Source: Leifsonia shinshuensis (lineage in GTDB: Bacteria; Actinomycetota; Actinomycetes; Actinomycetales; Microbacteriaceae). Taken from it: a DNA stretch of 64,000 bases. Position 1 is the stretch's first letter. Each line of letters opens with the position of its first letter. Shown piece by piece: positions 32,753 to 40,544 of this stretch. The position numbers were made by a program, and so were the translations under genes. The notes below the pieces were generated by a model. It did no database searches, was not told the origin of the DNA, and saw nothing but the letters and a program-made list of their open reading frames with translations. The stretch is from positions 3,782,001 to 3,846,000 of the forward strand of contig NZ_CP043641.1 of assembly GCF_014217625.1 (NCBI RefSeq), written 5' to 3'.

Positions 32753-33424
32753 GTGTCGAATCCCAACCGCCTCGCCCGCTTCTTCGCCGGCTACGGCCGC
32801 CTGACCATCTTCCTGATCCCCATCGGCGTCGCCACGAACTTCATCGGCGGCCAGCTGGCCAACCTCCTGAAGCTGCCCATCTACCTCGACAGCATCGGCA
32901 CCGTCCTGGTCGGCGCGCTCTGCGGCGGCCTGCCGGGCGCGGTCGTCGGCGCCGTGTCCAACGTGATCAACTCGATCACCAACCCGACCACGATGGCCTA
33001 CGCGATCATCAGCGTCGTCATCGGCCTCCTCGCCGGCTGGTTCTCGCGCGCCGGCTGGTTCCTGAAGCTGTGGAAGGCGCTGCTGACCGTCATCCCGTTC
33101 GCCCTCGTCGGCGGCGCGGGCGGCGCGCTCATCACCATCTGGCTGTTCGGCGGCCTCACCCCGAGCGGCAACAGCGTCATCGTCGCCGCGCTGCACGCGA
33201 CCGGCATCGACCTGAACACTGCGGTCTACATCGCGGGCATCCCGTTCGACATGCTCGACAAGCTCCTGACGGTCCTGGTCGTCTTCCTGATCCTCAAGCG
33301 GGTCCCGGAGCGTCTGCTCACCAAGCTTCCGCTCGGCTCGATCTACCGCAAGAGCAAGCCGAAGAGCGCGGCCTCGGCGCCGATCGAGTACGAGACCGAC
33401 GACGACCTGTCGCTGGGACGCTGA
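32753..33424 (+). CDS. ECF transporter substrate-binding (S) component
   Basis: The 223-residue protein has about six hydrophobic segments and the small-membrane-protein plan of ECF S components: a substrate-pocket-like region (IYLDSIGTVLVGALCGGLPG and AVVGAVSNVINSITNPTTMAY) and a C-terminal basic/acidic tail. It is followed at once by the T component and two ATPases, so it is the specificity subunit of a dedicated (group I) ECF transporter. Its genomic setting with ribokinase and nucleoside hydrolases implies nucleosides as substrate. It does not match the vitamin S components I know. GAAAGG precedes the GTG. Confidence 0.8.
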   Translation: MSNPNRLARFFAGYGRLTIFLIPIGVATNFIGGQLANLLKLPIYLDSIGTVLVGALCGGLPGAVVGAVSNVINSITNPTTMAYAIISVVIGLLAGWFSRAGWFLKLWKALLTVIPFALVGGAGGALITIWLFGGLTPSGNSVIVAALHATGIDLNTAVYIAGIPFDMLDKLLTVLVVFLILKRVPERLLTKLPLGSIYRKSKPKSAASAPIEYETDDDLSLGR

Positions 33425-33426
33425 GC

Positions 33427-34248
33427 ATGACCTCCACTGCAAGCGCACCGGCCCTCGACGAGGCTTTCGTCGACCGGTTCCGGCGGGCGGCCTCGCTGGG
33501 CAACCCGATCCGCGACGCGAACCCGCTGATCGTGCTCGGCACGGCGATCCCCTTCGCGATCCTGGCCGCGACCCTCCCCAAGCTCGTCGGCCCCGCCGCC
33601 GTCTGCGTCGCGATGCTGCTGCTCGGCGCGCTGGGCGGCGTGGGCGCGGGCTTCGCCAAGACCTACCTCCGGCTGTTCGGGATCGTCGGCGTGCTGCTGT
33701 TCGTCGTCCGCGTGATCTTCGCGACCGATCGGCAGAACGCGCTGTGGGCCTGGGGCCCCTTCGCGATCAGCGTCTCGAGCATCACCGACGCCGCCGCGTT
33801 CGTCTTCGTGGTGATGGCGATGTGCGGTGTGCTGACGCTGTTCTTCGCCCTCGTCCCGATCGGGCACCTGATGCTCGCCCTGGAGCGGGTCGGCGTCAGC
33901 CGCAAGGCCAGCTACGTCGTGCTCGCCTCCTTCCAGGCGATCATCGACCTCGGCGCCAACACCCGCACGGTGATGGACGCGCAGAAGGCGCGCGGAATCG
34001 AAACCGAGGGGTCGCTCCTGCGGCGGGCCGGGGCCTTCTTCCCGGTGCTCACCCCGGTCTTCCTGTCCGCGATGGCGCAGACCGAGGAGCGCGCGCTGGC
34101 GCTCGACGCCCGCGCCTTCAACGCCCCGACGGCCCAGACGCGGCTCGTCTTCCTCCCCCGCACCACCGCTGCGCAGTGGGGCGTCCTGGTTCTCGCCTAC
34201 GCCTGCGCGGCGTTCGCGATCGTCGGAAAGGTACTGCTGTGGCACTAG
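33427..34248 (+). CDS. ecfT: ECF transporter transmembrane (T) component
   Basis: The 273-residue protein has five or six helices and the two coupling motifs of EcfT near the C-terminus: DAQKARGIETEG and, about 40 residues later, ALALDARAFNAP. These dock into the two ATPases. It starts three bases after the S-component stop. It transmits ATP-driven movement to the S component in the membrane. The second motif has Ala in place of the usual Gly (ARA), a mild deviation. Confidence 0.88.
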   Translation: MTSTASAPALDEAFVDRFRRAASLGNPIRDANPLIVLGTAIPFAILAATLPKLVGPAAVCVAMLLLGALGGVGAGFAKTYLRLFGIVGVLLFVVRVIFATDRQNALWAWGPFAISVSSITDAAAFVFVVMAMCGVLTLFFALVPIGHLMLALERVGVSRKASYVVLASFQAIIDLGANTRTVMDAQKARGIETEGSLLRRAGAFFPVLTPVFLSAMAQTEERALALDARAFNAPTAQTRLVFLPRTTAAQWGVLVLAYACAAFAIVGKVLLWH

Positions 34249-35111
34249 TCACCATGCGGGACGTGTCGTTCACGTACCTGCACGCCGAGGAGGCCGCGCT
34301 CGAAGGCGTGAACCTGACGCTCGAACCCGGCCTGGTCTACGGGGTCGTCGGGCGCAACGCCAGCGGCAAGTCGACGCTGTGCAATGTGATCCGCGGGATC
34401 GTGCCGCACTTCCACGACGGCGAGCTGACCGGCGACGTGCAGGTGCTGGGCACGAGCCTGGCGGACTGGGACCCGGCCGTGCTCTCCCAGCAGATCGGCT
34501 ACGTGTTCCAGAACCCGTTCACCCAGATCTCGGGCATCCGCGACACGGTGTTCGAGGAGATCGCCCTCGGGCTGGAGAACATGGGCGTCGACCGCGACAC
34601 CATGATCGAGCGCGTGATCTCCGTCGTCCGCGAGTTGGGCATCGAGGGCCTGATCGCGAAGAACCCCAACGAGCTCTCGGGCGGCCAGCGCCAGAAGGTC
34701 GCGTTCGCGTCGATCCTGGCGATGGAGGCCGACTTCCTCGTCATCGACGAGCCGACCTCCCAGCTCGACCCGGAGTCGTCCGAGGCGATCTTCGCGATCA
34801 TCCGCCGGCTCAAGGAGCGTGGGACCTCGATCGTCCTCGTCGAGCACAAGATCGACCTGATCGCCGAGTACGCCGACCGCGTCATCGTCATGGAGCGCGG
34901 CACCGTGGCGGCGGAGGGCCCGGCGGCCGAGGTCCTCGCCTCGCCGCTGCTCGAGGCGGCCGGGGTGCCGCAGCCGGAGGTCACCCGGGTGGCCGCCCGG
35001 CTCGCGGCGGACGGCCGCGCGCTCGAGCGCACACCCATCACGAGAGAAGACGCCCGGCAGCTGATCGAGGCGCGCGTACAGGAGGTGGCCGATGTCCATC
35101 GTGCTCGATGA
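34239..35111 (+). CDS. ECF transporter ATPase, canonical copy
   Basis: The 290-residue ABC ATPase has Walker A GRNASGKST (38-46), the Q-loop in YVFQNPFTQ, a perfect signature LSGGQRQK (146-153), Walker B FLVIDEPT with Glu171, and the switch His in VLVEHKIDL. It pairs with the second ATPase to energise the ECF T/S pair. The GTG at 34239 lies behind GGAAAGG and overlaps the end of ecfT; the reading frame overlaps the next ATPase gene by 20 bases, so the three are translationally coupled. Confidence 0.92.
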   Translation: MALVTMRDVSFTYLHAEEAALEGVNLTLEPGLVYGVVGRNASGKSTLCNVIRGIVPHFHDGELTGDVQVLGTSLADWDPAVLSQQIGYVFQNPFTQISGIRDTVFEEIALGLENMGVDRDTMIERVISVVRELGIEGLIAKNPNELSGGQRQKVAFASILAMEADFLVIDEPTSQLDPESSEAIFAIIRRLKERGTSIVLVEHKIDLIAEYADRVIVMERGTVAAEGPAAEVLASPLLEAAGVPQPEVTRVAARLAADGRALERTPITREDARQLIEARVQEVADVHRAR

Positions 35112-35886
35112 CGTCACGTTCGCATACCCGGACGGCTCCCTGGCCGTCGACGGCGTCAGCCTGCGCATCGACGCGGGGGAGCGGGTCGCGATCGTCGGCC
35201 AGAACGGCGCAGGCAAGACCACGACCGTCAAGCTGATGAACGGCCTGCTCAAGCCGACCTCCGGCACGGTTTCGATCGACGGAGTCGACACGAAGACGCA
35301 GACCACCGCGACGACCGCCCGCAGCGTGGCCTACGTCTTCCAGAATCCGGACGACCAGGTGTTCGCACCCGACGTGCGCGGCGAGCTGGAGTACATGCCC
35401 CGCTACGACAAGTGGGACGCCGACAAGACGGCGGAGCGCGTCCAGCGCGCCGTGCGGATGACCGGAATCGGGCGCTTCCTCGACACCAACCCGAGCGACC
35501 TCCCGTTCGCGATCAAGAAGTTCGTCGCGATCGGCGCCGTGCTGGTCGGCGAGCCGCGTTACGTCATCCTGGACGAGCCGACCGCCGGCCTCGACAGCCG
35601 CGGACTCGCCCTGCTGAACCGGATGATCGACCAGCTCGGCGCGGAGGGCGTCGCGGTGATCACGATCACCCACGACATGCGGTTCGTCGCGGACTCGTTC
35701 CACCGCGTGGTCGCGATGGCGAACCGCAGGGTCGTCGCCGACGGCGCGGTCGAGGACGTCTTCGCCGACGACGCCGTGCTGCATGCCTCCCGGCTGCAGC
35801 GGCCGGTCGCCGCCCAGCTCGTCCGTGATCTGGGTCTCAGCCGCACCGCGCTGCAGATCGACACGATCGCCGCGCTCATCCCGTGA
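35092..35886 (+). CDS. ECF transporter ATPase with degenerate signature motif
   Basis: The 264-residue ATPase keeps Walker A GQNGAGKTT (36-44), Q-loop YVFQNPDDQVF, Walker B YVILDEPTAGLD with Glu162 and switch His in ITITHDMRF. Where the LSGGQ signature should stand (about 137-144) it reads LPFAIKKF, so the signature is lost. In a heterodimer with the canonical copy, only one of two ATP sites would be fully competent. AGGAGG lies in front of the ATG at 35092, inside the previous gene. Confidence 0.9.
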   Translation: MSIVLDDVTFAYPDGSLAVDGVSLRIDAGERVAIVGQNGAGKTTTVKLMNGLLKPTSGTVSIDGVDTKTQTTATTARSVAYVFQNPDDQVFAPDVRGELEYMPRYDKWDADKTAERVQRAVRMTGIGRFLDTNPSDLPFAIKKFVAIGAVLVGEPRYVILDEPTAGLDSRGLALLNRMIDQLGAEGVAVITITHDMRFVADSFHRVVAMANRRVVADGAVEDVFADDAVLHASRLQRPVAAQLVRDLGLSRTALQIDTIAALIP

Positions 35887-35918
35887 ACCCCGCTCCCGAC
35901 CTCCAACGAAAGGCCACT

Positions 35919-36884
35919 ATGAAGCACTCGGTCATCCTCGACGTCGACACCGGCATCGACGACGCGATGGCGATCATGTTCGCCGTCCGGCACCCCGACA
36001 TCGACGTCAAGGCGATCACCTGCCTCTCCGGGAACGTCTCCGTCGACAAGGTCGTCGCCAACACGCTCGCCGTGCTCGACCTGCTCGGCGCACCGGACAT
36101 CCCCGTCGCCGCCGGCGCCCGCCGGCCACTGATCGAGCCGGCCAGGGACGCCTCCTGGGTGCACGGCGAGACCGGGCTGGGCGACCTCCGCCTGCCCGCG
36201 GGCTCGCGTGTGCCGGAGCAGGTGCACGCCGTCGAACTGCTCCGCCGCGAGCTGCTCGCGGCCGACGAGCCCGTGACGATCGTCGCCCTGGCTCCGCTGA
36301 CCAACCTCGCGCTCCTGCTGCGCGTCTACCCCGAGGTCGCAGACCGCGTGGGGCGGATCGTGTTCATGGGCGGCTCCGCGTCGGTCGGCAACGCCAGCGC
36401 CGTCGCCGAGTTCAACATCTGGCACGACCCGGAGGCCGCGGCCATCGTGCTCTCCAGCGGCATCCCGCTGACGATGTACGGGCTCGACGTGTTCAACGTC
36501 GTCGAGGTGGCTGCTGAGCGGGTGGCCGAGCTGGCGGCGTCGGAGCGCGCCGTCGACGCCGCGCTGGGGTCGCTGCTCGGCTTCCAGCTCGTCGACCCCG
36601 CCGACGGGACCGTCTTCAGCCACCCGCTGATCGGGGATGCCGGAGCGGTCTGCGCGCTGGTCGCGCCCGAGCTGTTCCGCTTCGAGAGGGTTCCGGTGCA
36701 GGTCGACATCAGCCAGGGCATCGGCCGCGGCCAGACCATCGTGGATCGGCGCAGTTACGGCGGTGAGGACGCCGTCTACGCCCCCGGGCAGGAACCGTGG
36801 CCGCTCGTCGATGTCGCCCTCGGCGTCGACACCGGAGCCGTGCTCGAGCTGTTCTTCGACGTCGTCACCGGCGTCCGCGTTTGA
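35919..36884 (+). CDS. Nucleoside hydrolase family protein (NH2)
   Basis: The 321-residue protein has the N-terminal calcium motif ILDVDTGIDDA, LAPLTNLALLL, FMGGSASVGNASAVAEFNIW and a C-terminal pocket region. Where classical enzymes have the catalytic His of HDP, residues 239-240 read Gly-Asp (HPLIGDAGAVC), so catalysis or specificity probably differs. The ATG at 35919 follows GAAAGG; the in-frame ATG at 35883 overlaps the ATPase stop and lacks support. It is the seventh gene of the ECF operon and hydrolyses the imported nucleoside. Confidence 0.88.
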   Translation: MKHSVILDVDTGIDDAMAIMFAVRHPDIDVKAITCLSGNVSVDKVVANTLAVLDLLGAPDIPVAAGARRPLIEPARDASWVHGETGLGDLRLPAGSRVPEQVHAVELLRRELLAADEPVTIVALAPLTNLALLLRVYPEVADRVGRIVFMGGSASVGNASAVAEFNIWHDPEAAAIVLSSGIPLTMYGLDVFNVVEVAAERVAELAASERAVDAALGSLLGFQLVDPADGTVFSHPLIGDAGAVCALVAPELFRFERVPVQVDISQGIGRGQTIVDRRSYGGEDAVYAPGQEPWPLVDVALGVDTGAVLELFFDVVTGVRV

Positions 36885-36901
36885 GCGAGGAGGATCCCGT
36901 C

Positions 36902-37846
36902 ATGCCCACCCCTCTCTACTTCGACTGCGACACCGGCGTGGACGACGCGCTCGCCCTCGCCTACCTGCTGAACTCCCCCGAGGTGGAGCTCGCCGGCATC
37001 GGCACGGTCAGCGGCAACGTCAGCTCGGCTCAGGCCGCCGACAACACGCTGCGCCTGCTGGCACTGGCCGGCCGCGACGTGCCGGTGGCCGTCGGGGAGC
37101 ACCACCCGCTCGCCGGCGACTTCCACGGCGGCGCTCCGCACGTGCACGGCGCCAACGGCCTCGGCGGTCTCGACCTCCCGGCGGCCGTGGCGGCGCCCGT
37201 CGCCGAGGACGCCGCCGACATGCTGCTGCGCCTGTCGCGCGAGCACGACGGCGCGCTCGAGGTGCTCGCCGTCGGCCCGCTCACCAACCTCGCCCGCGCC
37301 CTGGAGCGCGACCCGGGGCTGACCGGACGCATCGCGAAGGTCACGATCATGGGCGGCGCGGCGCTCGTCCCCGGCAACATCACGCCGGTCGCCGAGGCGA
37401 ACATCGGCAACGACGCGGAGGCGGCGCGCGCGGTGATCGCCGCGACGTGGCCGATCGTCCTGGTGCCGCTGGACTCCACGATGGAGAACGTGCTCGAAGA
37501 GGCCGACCGGGTCCGCCTGGTCGAGGAGGGCGGCTCCCTGGCGAGCGCCGTGGGGAGGATGCTCGACCACTACTTCGACTTCTACGTGACGGAGTACGGC
37601 CGCCGCTCCAGCGCCCTGCACGACCCGCTGGCGGCGGCGCTCGCCGTCGGCGGTGTCCGCGCGGTGCTCGCGCCTGCCGTCCCGGTGGAGGTCGACGCGA
37701 CCGACGGGCCCGGCCGCGGCCAGACGATCTGCGACCTGCGCGGGCAGCGTCCCGGTCCGGTCGACCGGTCGGGCGCGCACGTGCGCGTCGTGCTGCGGAC
37801 CGAGCCGGACCTCGCTCCGCACCTGCTGGAGCGCGTGCTCGCCTGA
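36902..37846 (+). CDS. Nucleoside hydrolase family protein (NH3)
   Basis: This 314-residue protein has FDCDTGVDDALALAY at the start, VGPLTNLARAL, IMGGAALVPGNITPVAEANI and, unlike its neighbour, an intact ALHDPLAAALAV motif. It therefore should be an active N-ribohydrolase, possibly for another nucleoside class. GAGGAGG precedes the ATG at 36902. It is the last gene of the ECF operon. Having two diverged hydrolases behind one transporter suggests a broad-specificity importer feeding two enzymes. Confidence 0.9.
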   Translation: MPTPLYFDCDTGVDDALALAYLLNSPEVELAGIGTVSGNVSSAQAADNTLRLLALAGRDVPVAVGEHHPLAGDFHGGAPHVHGANGLGGLDLPAAVAAPVAEDAADMLLRLSREHDGALEVLAVGPLTNLARALERDPGLTGRIAKVTIMGGAALVPGNITPVAEANIGNDAEAARAVIAATWPIVLVPLDSTMENVLEEADRVRLVEEGGSLASAVGRMLDHYFDFYVTEYGRRSSALHDPLAAALAVGGVRAVLAPAVPVEVDATDGPGRGQTICDLRGQRPGPVDRSGAHVRVVLRTEPDLAPHLLERVLA

Positions 37847-37903
37847 TCGCGTCTTCTCTCCCCGGCTGTCCTGACGTACCGTGGCAGCCGGGGAGGGAGG
37901 ACC

Positions 37904-39175
37904 ATGGGCGCCACGGATTCAGCGACGGCGGTGCTGGCCGGTCAGCCGGGGATCGCGCAGTGGCAGGAAGACTTCTACCGCACCGTCCATCAGCATCCCG
38001 AGCTGGGCCACCAGGAGGTGAAGACGGCCGCCGCCGTCGCCGACGCGCTGCGCGAGTACGGGTTCGCCGTGCAGGAGAAGGTCGGCTCGACCGGCGTCAT
38101 CGGCATCCTGGAGAACGGCGACGGCCCGGTCGTGCTGATGCGCGCGGACATGGACGCCCTCCCCATCGCCGAGGCCACCGGGCTGCCCTACGCCAGCAGC
38201 GAGCACGCGACCGATCGCGACGGCGCCGACGTTCCGGTCATGCACGCGTGCGGCCACGACGCGCACGTGGCCTGCCTGCTCGGAGCCGCCCGGCTGCTGG
38301 CGGCGACCCCGTCCGCATGGCAGGGCACCTACATCGCCCTGTTCCAGCCGGCCGAGGAGCTCGCCGACGGCGCCGAGTTCATGATCGGCGACCATCTGGC
38401 CGACCGCATCCCGCACCCCGACGTGGCGCTGGCCCAGCATGTCCTGCCGTTCCCGTCCGGGCGCGTCGGCACCCGCGCCGGCGCGTTCCTCTCCAGCGGC
38501 GACAGCATGCGGGTGACGGTGTGGGGCCGCGGCAGCCACGGGTCGATGCCGCAGCTCTCCGTGGATCCGGTCGTGCTGGCCTCCACGATCGTGCTGCGGC
38601 TGCAGGGCATCGTCTCGCGGGAGGTGACCCCCGGCGAGTTCGCCGTCCTCACGGTGGGGCGCATCGCGGGCGGAGCGAAGAGCAACGTGATCGCGGACCA
38701 TGCCGTGCTGGAGCTGAATCTCCGCACCTTCAGCGACGCCACCCGCACCGCGATGGTGAACGCCATCCACCGCATCGTCGACGGCGAGTGCGCCGCCTCC
38801 GGCTCGCCGAAGCCGGCCGAGTACGAGCTCTACGACCACTACCCGGTGACGGTCAACGACCCGGCCGCCACGGCGAAGGTCGCTGACGCGTTCGCTGCCT
38901 ACTTCGGCGACGCCGCGTTCACCATCGACCGGCAGTCGGCGAGCGAGGACTTCGGCGAGCTCCCCGACGCGCTCGGCACGCCGTACACGTACTGGGGCGT
39001 CGGCAGCGTCGACCCGGGACGGTACGCGAAAGCGCAGGCCGCCGGCACGGTCGCGACGGACATCCCGGCCAACCACTCCCCGTACTTCGCCCCCGTCATC
39101 GAGCCGACGCTGCGGACGGGGACGGCGGCGGCGGTCGTCGCCGCGCTGGCCTGGCTCGGGGACGGTCGGTCCTAG
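37904..39175 (+). CDS. M20-family amidohydrolase (AmhX / hippurate-hydrolase type)
   Basis: The 423-residue metallopeptidase-fold protein has the family's start QWQEDFYRTVHQHPELGHQE, MRADMDALP, the metal motif VMHACGHDAHV, the FQPAEE glutamate and the C-terminal DFGELPDA and ANHSPYF histidine. It should cleave N-acyl amino acids, hippurate or similar amides in the cytoplasm. GGGAGGGAGGACC lies directly before the ATG. It ends four bases past the stop of the convergent racemase-like frame as annotated, so the two 3' ends overlap slightly. Confidence 0.88.
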   Translation: MGATDSATAVLAGQPGIAQWQEDFYRTVHQHPELGHQEVKTAAAVADALREYGFAVQEKVGSTGVIGILENGDGPVVLMRADMDALPIAEATGLPYASSEHATDRDGADVPVMHACGHDAHVACLLGAARLLAATPSAWQGTYIALFQPAEELADGAEFMIGDHLADRIPHPDVALAQHVLPFPSGRVGTRAGAFLSSGDSMRVTVWGRGSHGSMPQLSVDPVVLASTIVLRLQGIVSREVTPGEFAVLTVGRIAGGAKSNVIADHAVLELNLRTFSDATRTAMVNAIHRIVDGECAASGSPKPAEYELYDHYPVTVNDPAATAKVADAFAAYFGDAAFTIDRQSASEDFGELPDALGTPYTYWGVGSVDPGRYAKAQAAGTVATDIPANHSPYFAPVIEPTLRTGTAAAVVAALAWLGDGRS

Positions 39176-39954
39176 CCGGGGCGCGCCGCCCGTCGTGGTC
39201 CGGCTCGGGGAGTGAGGACTACTCCCCGCCGTCGAACCCCGGCCCCAGCGCGCTGAGCGCGAACGAGGCGATGTCGAGGATCGGCGCCGACGTGGTACTG
39301 CGCGATCGTCCGCCGGAATTCGGGGAGCAGCGTGCACTCGAGCACGAGGGCGCCGATGCCCTCCAGCCGGCCACCGGGTGCGCACTCCCGTTCGAGCACG
39401 GCCTCCACCCCGGCGCGCAGGGTGTCGAGGTCCCAGCCGTTGCCATAGGCGTGGTCGTCGGTGAGGATGCCGTTCCAGCCGGGCTGGTCCTCCAGGCCGA
39501 CGACGGTCAGCCTGGGGAACAGCGCGTCGGACGCGAGCAGCCGGTTCGCCAGCGGCGCCGAGACCGTGAGCACGCCGATCCGCTCGCTCGTCAGGCTCGC
39601 GGCGAGCGGCAGGAGGTCCAGGCCGCTGGTCAGCGTGTTCCCGGTCGGGAGGCCGCTCTGGCGCGCGTAGTAGAAGAACCCGCAGTCGGTGATGACCAGA
39701 GAGCAGTGCGCGAGCCGTTCCTTCGCCCGCCAGAAGGCGTCGATCGCGACGGGATCGCCGGTGACCAGCTTCTCCACGCGGGCGCCGCGTGCGACGGCGT
39801 ACGACACCGGGATGCCCGGCCAGCTGTCCGGGTTCTCGAAGAAGCCGACCGGGTTGTCGCTGATCGCCGGGGCGCCGGGCACGACGCAGTCGATGTCGTC
39901 CACGGCGTAGGAGTCGAGGTCGCAGAGGATGACCCCGAGGGTGCGGGTGCTCAT
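39172..39954 (-). CDS. Asp/Glu/hydantoin racemase-superfamily protein, apparently frameshifted at the C-terminus
   Basis: The protein has two cysteines in the racemase positions, Cys91 in VITDCGFFY and Cys207 in LVLECTLLPEF, and a typical mid region (GVLTVSAPLANRLLASD). After about residue 221 the frame gives an Arg-rich tail (HRLVRAQRAGAGVRRRG), whereas the neighbouring frame gives PILDIASFALSALGPGFDGG and stops at 39219. Skipping one base near 39285-39290 joins the two into a normal ending. It is either a sequencing or assembly error, or a damaged gene. Its ATG overlaps the RidA stop. Confidence 0.7.
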   Translation of the reverse strand: MSTRTLGVILCDLDSYAVDDIDCVVPGAPAISDNPVGFFENPDSWPGIPVSYAVARGARVEKLVTGDPVAIDAFWRAKERLAHCSLVITDCGFFYYARQSGLPTGNTLTSGLDLLPLAASLTSERIGVLTVSAPLANRLLASDALFPRLTVVGLEDQPGWNGILTDDHAYGNGWDLDTLRAGVEAVLERECAPGGRLEGIGALVLECTLLPEFRRTIAQYHVGADPRHRLVRAQRAGAGVRRRGVVLTPRAGPRRAARPG

Positions 39955-40415
39955 GCGCCCACCGCGGGCACGGTCGGCCGGGCGGCGTCCCGGGCGGCGC
40001 TGCCGACGACCACGACGGCGTTGACCTCCACCCGGATGCCGGGGATGTTCAACTCCTTGCCGATCAGGATGCCGGTCGCGGTCGGGCCGGGCTTCGGGAA
40101 GTAGCCGAACCGGATGTCGTAGGTGCGCTGCCACTCCTCGACGCTGAGTTCGCCGGAGTAGAACGTGTTGAACTGGACCACGTCGCCCATCGTCCCGCCC
40201 AAGTCCTCGATGACGGCCTGCAGGGACTGCATCACCGCGTGGCACTGCGCCTCGATGTCACCGGGGTGGCGCACGTTCCCGTGCTCGTCCAGGTCCTCCT
40301 GGCCGCCGACCCAGATCATGTCGCCCACGCGGATGCCGTGGCTGTGGTTGATGGTGAAGTGGCCGGGCACCTGCCAGTGGCCCGGAACCTGTGCGATGAG
40401 TCGTTCGGCGGTCAT
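39951..40415 (-). CDS. RidA / YjgF family protein
   Basis: The 154-residue protein matches the RidA fold: VPGHFTINHSHGIRVGDMIW, GGQEDLDEHGNVRHPGDIEA, VVQFNTFY and the late TATGILIGKELNIPGIRVEV with the conserved Gly/Pro-x-x-(V/I)-E segment. RidA proteins hydrolyse reactive enamine or imine intermediates from amino-acid metabolism. The conserved Arg that binds the carboxylate in archetypal RidA is not obvious, so it may be one of the Rid1-7 relatives. It is coupled (ATGA) to the racemase-like gene and preceded by GAGGAGA. Confidence 0.85.
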   Translation of the reverse strand: MTAERLIAQVPGHWQVPGHFTINHSHGIRVGDMIWVGGQEDLDEHGNVRHPGDIEAQCHAVMQSLQAVIEDLGGTMGDVVQFNTFYSGELSVEEWQRTYDIRFGYFPKPGPTATGILIGKELNIPGIRVEVNAVVVVGSAARDAARPTVPAVGA

Positions 40416-40435
40416 GGTCTGTCTCCTCGGAAGCC

Positions 40436-40456
40436 GGTGATGGGGGTTCGATCACC
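40436..40456. promoter_or_regulatory. Dyad GGTGAT-N9-ATCACC upstream of ridA-like gene
   Basis: The repeat lies 20 bases upstream of the RidA start in the gap below the LysR gene. Its arm size and spacing are compatible with a LysR or GntR operator. Confidence 0.35.
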
Positions 40457-40544
40457 AGTGTGCGAGTCGGCGGGGCGGTGCGCACCGTTTCGAGCGCGGC
40501 GGCCGCTGGTGCTGCCGCAAGGGATTCTTCGGCTGGCGCGCGGG

